A DNA stretch of 64,000 nt. It comes from Pleomorphomonas sp. NRK KF1 (lineage in GTDB: Bacteria > Pseudomonadota > Alphaproteobacteria > Rhizobiales > Pleomorphomonadaceae). The stretch is taken from contig NZ_JAMDLH010000004.1 of NCBI RefSeq assembly GCF_023721755.1, positions 353,903 to 417,902 of the forward strand, written 5' to 3'. Shown here piece after piece: positions 16,525 to 24,070 of the stretch. The notes beneath the pieces are model-generated. The model had not been told where the DNA came from. It made no database searches and saw only the letters and a program-made list of their open reading frames with translations. How positions within the stretch are numbered: the stretch's first letter is position 1; each line of letters starts with the position of its first letter. The position numbers were made by a program, and so were the translations under genes.

Positions 16525-16790
16525 CTACGCCTCCACCACCCTGATCTCCGGCACGCCGTCGATCACCAGCCGGATCTGGCCCCGCTCCGGACGGAGGAGG
16601 CGCACGGGGCCGCCGCGTTCTTCCAGTCGGCGGCGCAGGAGGATCAGGCGGGTTTCGAGGTTGTCCTTGAAGTCGGGAAGGTTGAACGCGCGGTCGCGGC
16701 GGATCTCGCGGTTGGAGAAGTCGCAGCGCCCGGTCTCCAAGTAGCTGCGCACGAAGTGGTGCAGCAGACGCCCCGGCACGCCCCGGATGA
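16525..16790 (-). pseudogene. 3' remnant of an unknown gene, cut by repeats
   Basis: The minus-strand frame ending at 16525 encodes a plausible protein tail: GRLLHHFVRSYLETGRCDFS ... then RAFNLPDFKDNLETRLILLRRRL and a final LVIDGVPEIRVVEA. Upstream of about 16790 the same frame runs into family-1 repeat sequence (SAAGRGSRFYHAVI), so the natural start is missing and the repeat probably replaced it. The tail resembles a small winged-helix or regulatory domain, but I do not recognise the family. Confidence 0.5.
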
Positions 16791-17400
16791 CAGCATGATA
16801 GAAGCGGGAGCCCCTTCCGGCCGCCGAAAGCGCAGCCGAAACACGCCGCATCCCCTTGTTTCATATCAATTAACCGTCATCCTGGCGAAGGCCAGAATGA
16901 CGGGAGAGTGATAGGAGCGGGCGCCCGATATCACCCTCACACCCCTCCTGCGCGAGGTCCTGGCCTTCGCCAGGATGACGGCCTGATGGGAACGGGAGCC
17001 TATTCCGGTCACGGAAAGCACAGCGGAAACACGCCGCATCCCCTTGTTTCATATCAATTAATTGTCATCCTGGCGAAGGCCAGGACCTCAGGACGAGAAC
17101 GCACCTCGGCCCATGTCAAACTCCCGAAACCAGGGGAGCCCGATATCACCCTCGCGCCCTTTTCGGCCTGAGGTCCTGGCCTTCGCCAGGATGACGGGAG
17201 AGTGATGGGAACGGGAACCCCTTCCGGCCACCGGAAGCGCACCGGAAACACGCCGCATCCCCTTGTTTCATATCAATTAACTGTCATCCTGGCGAAGGCT
17301 AGGACCTCAGGACGAGAACGCACCTCGGCCCATATCAAACTCTCCTAACCACGGGCGCCCGATATTACCCTCATGGCCCCTTCCTGCCTGAGGTCCTCTG
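16780..17400. repeat. Family-1 palindromic repeat array
   Basis: About 620 bp without a gene. Forward ends are near 17064 and 17281; reverse ends near 16960, 17167 and 17390. A fused end near 16876 runs from forward to reverse with nothing between. The flank GGAAACACGCCGCATCCCC TTGTTTCATATCAATTAA recurs three times, so the repeat unit is longer than the palindromes (about 200 bp in tandem). Confidence 0.9.
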
Positions 17401-17554
17401 CTTTCGCAGAGGAGGACAGCCTTATGGTTAGGGGAGACAGAACGACAAACGGCGAGCAAAGCGCCGCCTGCGCAGGCAGAGGGCCTCAGGCAGAACGAAG
17501 CTCCCGGCCGCTATCACGCGCCCTCTCCTCGACGCCCGATATCGCGCTTCCCCC

Positions 17555-17695
17555 CCAAAAACGAAAAGCGCCCCCGCCGCTCTTCATCAACGGGGGCGCT
17601 GGGGAACCGGTCACGGCTTCCCGATGCGGCCGAAAGGGGCACAATCGGCAACGGAAGCACCGTAACGTTATATCATTTCATTTCTGCGACACCGG
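17555..17695. other. Fused copy of phoA 3' and 5' flanks (deletion scar)
   Basis: Bases 17555-17650 match the DNA downstream of phoA (about 10311-10412), including the terminator hairpin and GGGGAACCGG. Bases 17660-17695 match the DNA upstream of phoA (about 11897-11932), including CGTAACGTTATA and TGCGACACCGGCC. Order and orientation are as at phoA, but the gene itself is missing. Either a second phosphatase copy was deleted, or phoA was a cassette inserted between these ends. Confidence 0.75.
17567..17600 (-). terminator. Intrinsic terminator behind the SDR gene
   Basis: A 9-bp stem (AGCGCCCCC/GGGGGCGCT) followed on the minus strand by TTCGTTTTTGG. It is the copy of the phoA terminator and now lies about 105 bases after the SDR stop. 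Confidence 0.75.
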
Positions 17696-17705
17696 CCCCA
17701 ATCGC

Positions 17706-18530
17706 TCAGCCGACGAACGGCGCCACCATATCCTCGCTGCGCTCCCACAGCGCCCGCGCCACGCTTCCGTCGTCGCGGAACAGCACCGGCATGCGCGCGC
17801 GTTTCAGATACACCTCGCCCGGTTGCCAGTCGCGGCCCGGCGCTCCCTCGGCGAGCCTCACCAGCCGGCGGGCGCTGGCCTCGGGGCTGATGGTGGCGAG
17901 GTAGCGCAGCGGCGTGTGGTAGAACCAGCGCATGAAGAAGATGGTGTCCTCGGCGAAGTTCGACCGCACGAAGCCCGGATGGAAGGCCACGGCGGCGATG
18001 CCGTCGGCGCGGTGGCGCCGGTCGAGCTCGCGCGTGAACAGGATGTTGGCGAGCTTGCTGCGCCCATAGGCGCTGGTGGGCGAATAGCCGCGCGTCTGGC
18101 CGAGATCGTCGACGTCCAACCCCCGCCCCCAGACGTTGGCGGCAAAGCTCGATGTCTGGATCACGCTGGCGCCGCTCGCGGCGAGCTTGTCCATCAAAAG
18201 GCGCGTCAGCAGGAAGCCGGCCAGGTGGTTGACCTGGAAGGTCTTCTCGAAGCCGTCCTCGGTGACGGTGCGCGGCCCCATGATGCCGCCGGCATTGTTG
18301 GCGAGCACGTCGATCCGCTCGTAGGCGGCAAGCTCGCCGGCCAGCCGCTTCACCTCCGAGAGACGCGCGTAGTCGGCCACGTGGAACGGCGCGTCGAGCG
18401 CCCGCGCCAGCGCCTCGGTCTTGGCCGGCGAGCGCCCGACCAGCACCACGCGGTGCCCGCCGGCCTTGAGCTGCCGCGCCGCCGCGGCGCCGATGCCGTC
18501 GCTGGCGCCCGTGATGACGATGGTCCGCAT
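17706..18530 (-). CDS. Short-chain dehydrogenase/reductase
   Basis: A 274-residue SDR. The Rossmann motif is VITGASDGIGAAAA (TGxxxGIG), then NNAGG, catalytic Ser in QTSSFAANV and YGRSKLAN (YxxxK). The length and the HPGFVRSNFAED segment fit the retinol dehydrogenase/WW-oxidoreductase-like group. The ATG at 18530 is chosen over a GTG two codons earlier because GGAGG lies five bases before it. It follows the deformylase gene on the same strand by 78 bp. Substrate unknown. Confidence 0.85.
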   Translation of the reverse strand: MRTIVITGASDGIGAAAARQLKAGGHRVVLVGRSPAKTEALARALDAPFHVADYARLSEVKRLAGELAAYERIDVLANNAGGIMGPRTVTEDGFEKTFQVNHLAGFLLTRLLMDKLAASGASVIQTSSFAANVWGRGLDVDDLGQTRGYSPTSAYGRSKLANILFTRELDRRHRADGIAAVAFHPGFVRSNFAEDTIFFMRWFYHTPLRYLATISPEASARRLVRLAEGAPGRDWQPGEVYLKRARMPVLFRDDGSVARALWERSEDMVAPFVG

Positions 18531-18608
18531 GCCCACCTCCTCGTTGCGCGGGCCGGTCTGCGCCGATCGGCCGCAATCGCTGGAACCGTCCGTCTCCCGC
18601 CCACGGCG

Positions 18609-19211
18609 TCAGGCGTCCTCCACCTCGACCTTCATGCGCTCTTCCATTTCGGTCATCGCCCTGAGCGCCCGCCGCCGCAGCGGATGATCGACATCCGGGC
18701 TGTCGTCGAAGTCGATGAACAGCTTGCCGTTGAGGTGGTCGAACTCGTGCTGGACGATGCGCGCCGCCAGCCCCTCGTAGGTGGCGACGCGGGCGGCGCC
18801 GGCAAGATCGCGGTAGCGCACGGTCACCTTGGGGTGGCGCAGCACCTTGGCCGAGCGCCAGCCCGGCACGCTGAGGCAGCCTTCCTCGCCGAGCACATCG
18901 GCCTCGCCGAAATATTCGACCTCCGGATTGATGAACACGGTCGACGGCAGGATGTTCATCGCCGCGCCGATGAACAGCCGCCAGGAGATGCCGACCTGCG
19001 GCGCCGCGATGCCGACGCCGCCGGCATCGATCATGCACATCCACATTTCCTCGACGAGGCGGCGCAGCGTCTCCGAGCCGATCATCTCCTCCGGCACCGG
19101 CTTGGCCACCATGCGCAGCACCGAGTCGGCGATCTGCAACGTCGTCCGGCTGCCGGTCACGATCGAGGCGTGCGCCGCGCCAAACGGAAAGTCTTCCTCA
19201 ACCTGCGCCAT
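18609..19211 (-). CDS. def: Peptide deformylase
   Basis: A 200-residue metallo-hydrolase removing the formyl group from nascent N-terminal methionine. All three deformylase motifs are present: GVGIAAPQVG (65-74), EEGCLSVPG with the metal-binding Cys112, and QHEFDHLNGKLF with His155, Glu156 and His159. The start at 19211 has GGGAG seven to eight bases upstream. The gene is not beside fmt, so this may be a second deformylase copy rather than the housekeeping one; that cannot be decided from the window. Confidence 0.9.
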   Translation of the reverse strand: MAQVEEDFPFGAAHASIVTGSRTTLQIADSVLRMVAKPVPEEMIGSETLRRLVEEMWMCMIDAGGVGIAAPQVGISWRLFIGAAMNILPSTVFINPEVEYFGEADVLGEEGCLSVPGWRSAKVLRHPKVTVRYRDLAGAARVATYEGLAARIVQHEFDHLNGKLFIDFDDSPDVDHPLRRRALRAMTEMEERMKVEVEDA

Positions 19212-19319
19212 GACCACACTCCCTTGGACAGCCTGTCGGTGTGGGCATAATCGCCCAAAAAACCAAGGTTACCATACGACGTTTATCGAGGGTGCGCGCC
19301 GGAGATGCATTTTTCTCCC

Positions 19320-19400
19320 TTTACCGCCACCCACCCCATCACGAAATCCGCCCGCGCCTCCACGCTGGCGAATGGCGGTTCGACGAGGTCTTGGCCGAGC
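19320..19400 (-). pseudogene. Duplicated 3' fragment of the AAA ATPase gene (left flank of island)
   Basis: About 80 bp closely resembling the 3' end of the ATPase gene at 23228-23309, in the same orientation, with a perfect 30-bp core (19347-19376 = 23256-23285). On the minus strand it encodes PFASVEARADFVMG, against PFASVEARAEFVMER in the intact gene. The two copies bracket the recombinase island, as displaced gene ends bracket integrated elements. The rest of the 19212-19535 gap shows no gene. Confidence 0.7.
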
Positions 19401-19535
19401 CGGCAGGCCCGCATCGTCCGCACGTCACATCCAGCGGTATCAGACCTGCGACCCGTCGCCGCCTGCGCGGTGTCGGCGCCGTCCCCTCCGTGCTAGTCGG
19501 CTGATGAAACACGGATTTTTCCCCTGGAGACCCAG

Positions 19536-20432
19536 ATGGACCTCATTGCGACCTCAGCCGCCTTCCTCCGCCATTGCCAGGGCGGCAGAGACCTTTCCGC
19601 CAACACCGTCAAGGCCTACGGCCAGGATCTCAAGGAGCTGGCCCGCTATCTGGGTGAAGCGGCCGGACCGTCGCCGGCCGAGCCGGCCGGGCTCACCGCC
19701 TATGCCGAGTGGCTGTCCACCGCGCGCAATCTCGCACCGGCCACCGTCAAGCGACGTCTGGCCTGCCTCCGCGCCATGTTTGCCTGGTGCGAACGGCGCG
19801 GCGACATCGAGACGACGCCCTTCCGGCTGGCCGAGGTGCGCATCCGCCTCGCCAAGCGGCTCCCGCGCTGCCTGACCGCCCAGGAGTTGCGGGGCCTGTT
19901 CGAGGTCCGCCGCGAGGCCGGACCGCAGATGGCGCTCGCCGTGCTGCTCATGTTCACCACCGGCATGCGCGTCTCCGAGCTCACCTCGCTCTCGGTCGGC
20001 GATATCGATCTGGAGCGCCGGACCCTGCGCGTTCACGGCAAGGGCAATCGCGAGCGACAGGTGTTCCTCACCTCGACCGAAGTGGTCACCGAGCTCCGCG
20101 CCTTCCTGCGCGACAACGGGCTGACGCGCGCCGCGCCCTCCACGCCGCTCCTCGTGGGCAAGACCGGCGCCCGCCTCTCCACCAACCGCGTGCGCCACGG
20201 CCTCCACCGCCTCGTCAAGGCCGCCGGCCTCGCCCGCCACATCACCCCGCACATGCTGCGCCACTCCGCCGCCACCAGCCTGCTCGAAGCCGGCATCGAC
20301 ATCCGCTTCGTCCAACGCCTCCTCGGCCACCGCTCGATCTCCACCACCGAAATCTACACCCACGTCAGCGACGAACGCCTGAAACAAGCGGTGTTGAAGG
20401 CCAACACGCTGGGGAGATTGAGGGTGGGATAA
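19536..20432 (+). CDS. Tyrosine recombinase (XerC/XerD-like)
   Basis: A 298-residue tyrosine recombinase with the usual Xer length. The N-terminal SAM-like core-binding domain (1-95) has SANTVKAYGQDLKELARYL. The catalytic set is complete: Arg145 (TTGMRVSEL), Lys169 (HGKGNRERQ), His239 and Arg242 (HMLRHSAA), His265 (LLGHRS) and the nucleophile Tyr274 (TEIYTHV). Its stop codon (20430-20432) lies inside the left 29-bp inverted repeat, whose core looks like a Xer-type site. It is probably not the housekeeping XerC/D, because it sits next to AT-rich cargo and between duplicated gene ends. Confidence 0.92.
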   Translation: MDLIATSAAFLRHCQGGRDLSANTVKAYGQDLKELARYLGEAAGPSPAEPAGLTAYAEWLSTARNLAPATVKRRLACLRAMFAWCERRGDIETTPFRLAEVRIRLAKRLPRCLTAQELRGLFEVRREAGPQMALAVLLMFTTGMRVSELTSLSVGDIDLERRTLRVHGKGNRERQVFLTSTEVVTELRAFLRDNGLTRAAPSTPLLVGKTGARLSTNRVRHGLHRLVKAAGLARHITPHMLRHSAATSLLEAGIDIRFVQRLLGHRSISTTEIYTHVSDERLKQAVLKANTLGRLRVG

Positions 20433-20455
20433 CTAGGAATTATCGGCTCATGACT
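20427..20455 (+). repeat. Recombination-site candidate, left inverted repeat
   Basis: Twenty-nine bases identical to the inverse complement of 23052-23080. The core is GATAA-CTAGGAA-TTATC: 5-bp complementary arms around a 7-bp asymmetric spacer, like the ATAA/TTAT inner arms of dif. It contains the recombinase stop codon and the ATG ACT start of the next gene. Confidence 0.85.
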
Positions 20456-21661
20456 CGCCGCGTCCTTCCAAACCGTCTGGCTCCGGAAATGCATGTTTAT
20501 GCCGAGGACTTTGACGACGTGGCGGATAGATTTAAGGGCATAGTCGCCTCAGCAAGCTGGATTGCCCAGCCAGGCGCTGTCATGGACACGGTAGTGCCGA
20601 CAGCTGCGAGTTATGATCCGCTCATTATGACCGCTGACCAGCTCTGCGGGTATAGAACCGACACTGGGGATGTAATATATGAAGAAAAAATGATAATCGG
20701 TGGCGCTATTTCAGCGTTTGAAAAAAGGGATGTACCTCTGAATGAATTTACAATGGCTCCCGGCGTGTCGTCGGCGCTTATGTGCGTAACCTCTTACCTG
20801 AAATACTTAGGAGTATCGGAAGTAATATTTGAGTTACCTTCATATTTTGCATCAATAGAACAAGCCGAGCTGCTTGGGTTGAATGTTGGCCTCTTCCCAT
20901 CGAGCCCCAGAAATGGTTACAGGATAACAGCAAATGATATTTCGCTTATTGATCGTCTCTCAAGTGATCCAATTGCTCTCATTGTCACGCAGCCGCGGTA
21001 TGGAATTGGATACAACAGAAGCCCGGAAGAGATCGAAAATCTGAGAACTGCATTGAGACCAGGAGATATTTTGGTCATTGACGAGGCTGCAGATCAGTCA
21101 GTCCCTTCACCTCTTGGAAGTATCAATCTGGATGGACCTGTTCGAATAATAAGGGTTCGCGGCCTGACTAAAGGTCTAGGACTAAATTCGGCCAAGGTCG
21201 CGGCAATCCTGCATCCGGCCTCCGCTAGGTCATATTTTAGCGAAATCGTTGATGTCATTGGATGTGCCCTTGACGCTGCGGCATTAAGAGTCATCACTGA
21301 TTTGGCTAGGCGGCCACAGAGGTATCTGGATCTCCTCTTCAGCGCTCAATCCTTCGTGATTGAGCAGTACAACACCCTGCGGCGCGCAACTAGTGGGCTA
21401 CCGGTTTCTCTTGCTCCAATTGAAAGCGGGTACTTGGCGACGGCATACTTCCCAAATACAAACGGAGGAGATTTTGAAGAATTCAGATCAAACTTCCTCG
21501 AAGTTGCCGTGAATATACAATTGCCAATAGTAAGAGGGTCGTCTTTGTATTTCCCGTATGACGGAACAGGAGAAATAATTAGAATTAACTATTTTACGAC
21601 TCGAGAAAACATAATCGCCTCGGGGCGAGCTTTTGAGACTTTGCTTACTTCTCTAGCCTGA
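20450..21661 (+). CDS. PLP-dependent aminotransferase-fold protein
   Basis: A 403-residue protein of the fold-type I aminotransferase class I/II group. It has TMAPGVSSAL near residue 101 (cofactor phosphate region), TQPRYGIGYNR at 180-190 in the place of the usual NPxNPTG, Asp211 in LVIDEAADQS, and the likely PLP lysine Lys241 in RGLTKGLGLNSAKV. The substrate is unknown; no biosynthetic neighbours are present. Base composition is much poorer in GC than the flanking genes, indicating transfer. The ATG and second codon lie inside the 29-bp inverted repeat shared with the convergent gene, 17 bases behind the recombinase stop. Confidence 0.78.
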   Translation: MTRRVLPNRLAPEMHVYAEDFDDVADRFKGIVASASWIAQPGAVMDTVVPTAASYDPLIMTADQLCGYRTDTGDVIYEEKMIIGGAISAFEKRDVPLNEFTMAPGVSSALMCVTSYLKYLGVSEVIFELPSYFASIEQAELLGLNVGLFPSSPRNGYRITANDISLIDRLSSDPIALIVTQPRYGIGYNRSPEEIENLRTALRPGDILVIDEAADQSVPSPLGSINLDGPVRIIRVRGLTKGLGLNSAKVAAILHPASARSYFSEIVDVIGCALDAAALRVITDLARRPQRYLDLLFSAQSFVIEQYNTLRRATSGLPVSLAPIESGYLATAYFPNTNGGDFEEFRSNFLEVAVNIQLPIVRGSSLYFPYDGTGEIIRINYFTTRENIIASGRAFETLLTSLA

Positions 21662-23057
21662 CATCCTGAATGACATCCTTAAGTCGTTTAAGCATTGCTC
21701 CACTGAAATTAATATCAAACCGGAAATGAGCTACTTTTGGTACGCTTCCACTAATCACCAATAGACTTTTCATCTCCTCTTTTTGAGCTCCGCCAATTTC
21801 AAAGTTCACTATCGTGCCGATTTCTTCTGCTAGCGGCTGTTTTCCAATTTTCTGCAATTGAAAGCGAGTGCGGGTATTGAGGAAAATATAGATTCCGAGA
21901 AGGAGTGTTACAGAGTTACCAATCGTAAAAACGATATCAACTGGTGAATTTCGAGGTCGGATAGAAACTGAGGCGTCCTTCAGCTTCTTAGATAGATCGT
22001 TCGCGACGGCTGCTATTTGCTCATCGTCGGCATCGTCAAAAGATCTATAAACTATTCTATTGCCGCCGTTTGATGCAATCAATTGGCTCACTTGCTCTAG
22101 CAGGTCAAGGCGTTGCAGGCATTGCAGATGTATTCCTGCGGCCGTTTGCGCGAGATGTGCGTCTTCATATTTCTCTGCAAACGTACTCCATATTTCATCT
22201 GACAAGATGGACAACTTGAGCACAAGTAAAGATGGGCAACTGCTCCCGTCGTACAAAAAAAGAATAAAATCTGCGAAATCCTGCAAAAGTCGAGAAAAGT
22301 TAACAGGCGCCCGAACCATGAATGTCCATGATTTCGGATCAAAAACACTATCAAGGATAGCGCCATCAGAGAATTCTGAACCACCTAAGTAGAAAGATAG
22401 GCGAAAGATCTCGAATGGATTCAGCTCTTTATATTCATACACGCTGTCATGGAATTCATGTTGAGTTGAGCCTGGATAGGATCTATCGTTTCGAATTAGA
22501 ATTGAAGAAATTTGCTGAATAGTAAGCCCAAAATTATCAATAATAGATCTGAAGTCCAGTCGCGTTTCATTGAAAATGTTGTCAAACAGTAGGCATCCAT
22601 CAAATAGTTTGTTTGATGTTTCACAGCTTGAGAAACTACAACGGCTAAGTCTTGAATTTCTGATCATCGAGGTCTGAAACTTGCAACGCTCGAATAGGCA
22701 ATCATTGTATATACACTCGTGGAATGCAGCCCCTGTAAAATCGCAATCAACGAATCTACATTTAGAAAATGTGCAGGAGACCGTCGACCCACCGCTTAGG
22801 TCGCAGTCAAAAAATACAGTACTCGTAAAAGCACAGTCTTTGAAATCAACCTCTCTCCATCGACAACTATTTATAGAACAATTTCTGAACGCACATCTTT
22901 GGAAATTATTCTTAAAGGCGGCACTGTGAACATCGTCCGTGATCAGGCGACCTACAATGTCCCCAACGATATGATCTTTGGACGACCAAATATTAAGATC
23001 AATTGACGGCAATATCGAGCTCCACTCTTGCCAAACAGAGTTTTTGTCTTCAGTCAT
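21645..23057 (-). CDS. Pentapeptide-repeat membrane protein
   Basis: A 470-residue protein. Residues about 45-155 are a run of degenerate five-residue repeats (FKNNFQRCAFRNCSINSC, then CTFSKCRFVDCDFTGAAF and further turns), predicting a quadrilateral beta-helix. A single hydrophobic helix (VDIVFTIGNSVTLLLGIYIF, about 372-391) lies near the C-terminus. No known enzymatic domain is seen. It is AT-rich like its convergent partner, and the two genes overlap by 17 bp at their 3' ends. The start codon at 23057 lies inside the right 29-bp inverted repeat, so both genes have identical 5' leaders and begin with Met-Thr. A defence or toxin-like role is possible but unproven. Confidence 0.8.
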   Translation of the reverse strand: MTEDKNSVWQEWSSILPSIDLNIWSSKDHIVGDIVGRLITDDVHSAAFKNNFQRCAFRNCSINSCRWREVDFKDCAFTSTVFFDCDLSGGSTVSCTFSKCRFVDCDFTGAAFHECIYNDCLFERCKFQTSMIRNSRLSRCSFSSCETSNKLFDGCLLFDNIFNETRLDFRSIIDNFGLTIQQISSILIRNDRSYPGSTQHEFHDSVYEYKELNPFEIFRLSFYLGGSEFSDGAILDSVFDPKSWTFMVRAPVNFSRLLQDFADFILFLYDGSSCPSLLVLKLSILSDEIWSTFAEKYEDAHLAQTAAGIHLQCLQRLDLLEQVSQLIASNGGNRIVYRSFDDADDEQIAAVANDLSKKLKDASVSIRPRNSPVDIVFTIGNSVTLLLGIYIFLNTRTRFQLQKIGKQPLAEEIGTIVNFEIGGAQKEEMKSLLVISGSVPKVAHFRFDINFSGAMLKRLKDVIQDVRLEK

Positions 23058-23080
23058 GAGCCGATAATTCCTAGTTATCC
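23052..23080 (-). repeat. Recombination-site candidate, right inverted repeat
   Basis: Perfect inverse complement of 20427-20455. Because the 7-bp spacer is asymmetric and the two sites are inverted, recombination between them would flip the 2.6-kb segment rather than excise it. An 80-bp AT-rich stretch follows before the ATPase gene end. Confidence 0.85.
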
Positions 23081-23161
23081 GCTAATTGATATCGGATTGA
23101 AGTATTTAGCAATGGAGCACAACTCACCTCCGTTGGCAATCTGACGTTTAGGGTTGCCGCG

Positions 23162-23767
23162 TCACACCCAGTGTGTTGATCCTTGCTGTTGCGTCCGCGC
23201 GGCAGACTCCGGAGCTGGACGGTCAACTTTACCGCCCCCCCGCTCCATCACGAACTCCGCCCGCGCCTCCACGCTGGCGAATGGCAGCTCCACCAGTTCG
23301 TAGCCGAGCCGCGCATAGGTCGCCGCCACCGCGCGGCAGGTTGCCTCTGCCTCGGCCTTGTCCTGCTTGCGCTCGGCATCCCCCGTGAAGATCGCCTCCC
23401 AGTAGGGGGCGAGGAAGACCTTGCGGTTGTAGCGGAAGCGCCGCGCCGCCTCTTCCACATGGGCGGGCACGGGAAGGCCGATCAGCGTCAGGTAGCCGAT
23501 CACGTCGGGAATGCCGCGATCCATCACCACCGGCCCGGCCATCGCCTCGGCCTCGTGGTAGGAGCGCAGCTCCCAGCCCAGCATCAGCTCGGCGTAAAGC
23601 GCCCGGTCGCCCCAGGGCAGCGCCGTGCCGCCGATCGCCACCTGATCCTGAATGATCGCCCGCCCGGCCTCCGGCATGCTGGCGACGCCGCGCCGCGCCA
23701 ACGCCTCGATCAACGTGCTCTTGCCCGAACCGGGGCCGCCGGTCACGACAAACAAATGGTCACACAT
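23162..23767 (-). CDS. AAA-type NTPase (AAA_28 family)
   Basis: A 201-residue P-loop protein: Walker A TGGPGSGKST at 9-18, MPEAGRAIIQDQ, the Walker B-like VVMDRGIPDVIGYL, and the family's YNRKVFLAPYWEAIFTGDAERKQD. This is the small ATPase/kinase-like family annotated as AAA_28. The C-terminus after PFASVEARAEFVMERG (GGKVDRPAPESAARTQQQ...) looks like added sequence and lies against the boundary of the recombinase island. A second copy of the natural 3' end is at 19320-19400. Confidence 0.85.
   Translation of the reverse strand: MCDHLFVVTGGPGSGKSTLIEALARRGVASMPEAGRAIIQDQVAIGGTALPWGDRALYAELMLGWELRSYHEAEAMAGPVVMDRGIPDVIGYLTLIGLPVPAHVEEAARRFRYNRKVFLAPYWEAIFTGDAERKQDKAEAEATCRAVAATYARLGYELVELPFASVEARAEFVMERGGGKVDRPAPESAARTQQQGSTHWV
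23228..23309 (-). repeat. Direct repeat: ATPase 3' end, intact-gene copy
   Basis: Partner of 19320-19400 in the same orientation, 3.9 kb away. It may mark the insertion site of the recombinase island. Confidence 0.65.
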
Positions 23768-24070
23768 GTGCCATCCTCGAAATTGGATCTGAAAGGGAGG
23801 ATTTGCGCCGGCCGCCGCCCATCATCATCCGGGGGCATCGCCTAGCACGGGATCAAGGTAACCGGAGAGGCGGCGATCGGCAAGGGGGCCGAGGTCCCTC
23901 GACCGGGCGGCCGGAGCGTCGTACGGTGCCGATCTCGCCACGGGTCGGGCGACAAGTTCGCAGATCGGCTTGCCACACATCAACTTGCTTTCGAGCGTGA
24001 AGATATGGAAGCGCCTCGGCTCTTCGAGCGCCCTGTTCGACGCTTCCTCTGGGACGTGAAAGGGACCGGC

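Noticed and set aside
19536..20432. Housekeeping XerC or XerD, or a phage integrase marking a prophage
   Set aside because: No other phage genes are present, and the gene carries its own inverted site and AT-rich cargo; a local switch or island recombinase fits better.
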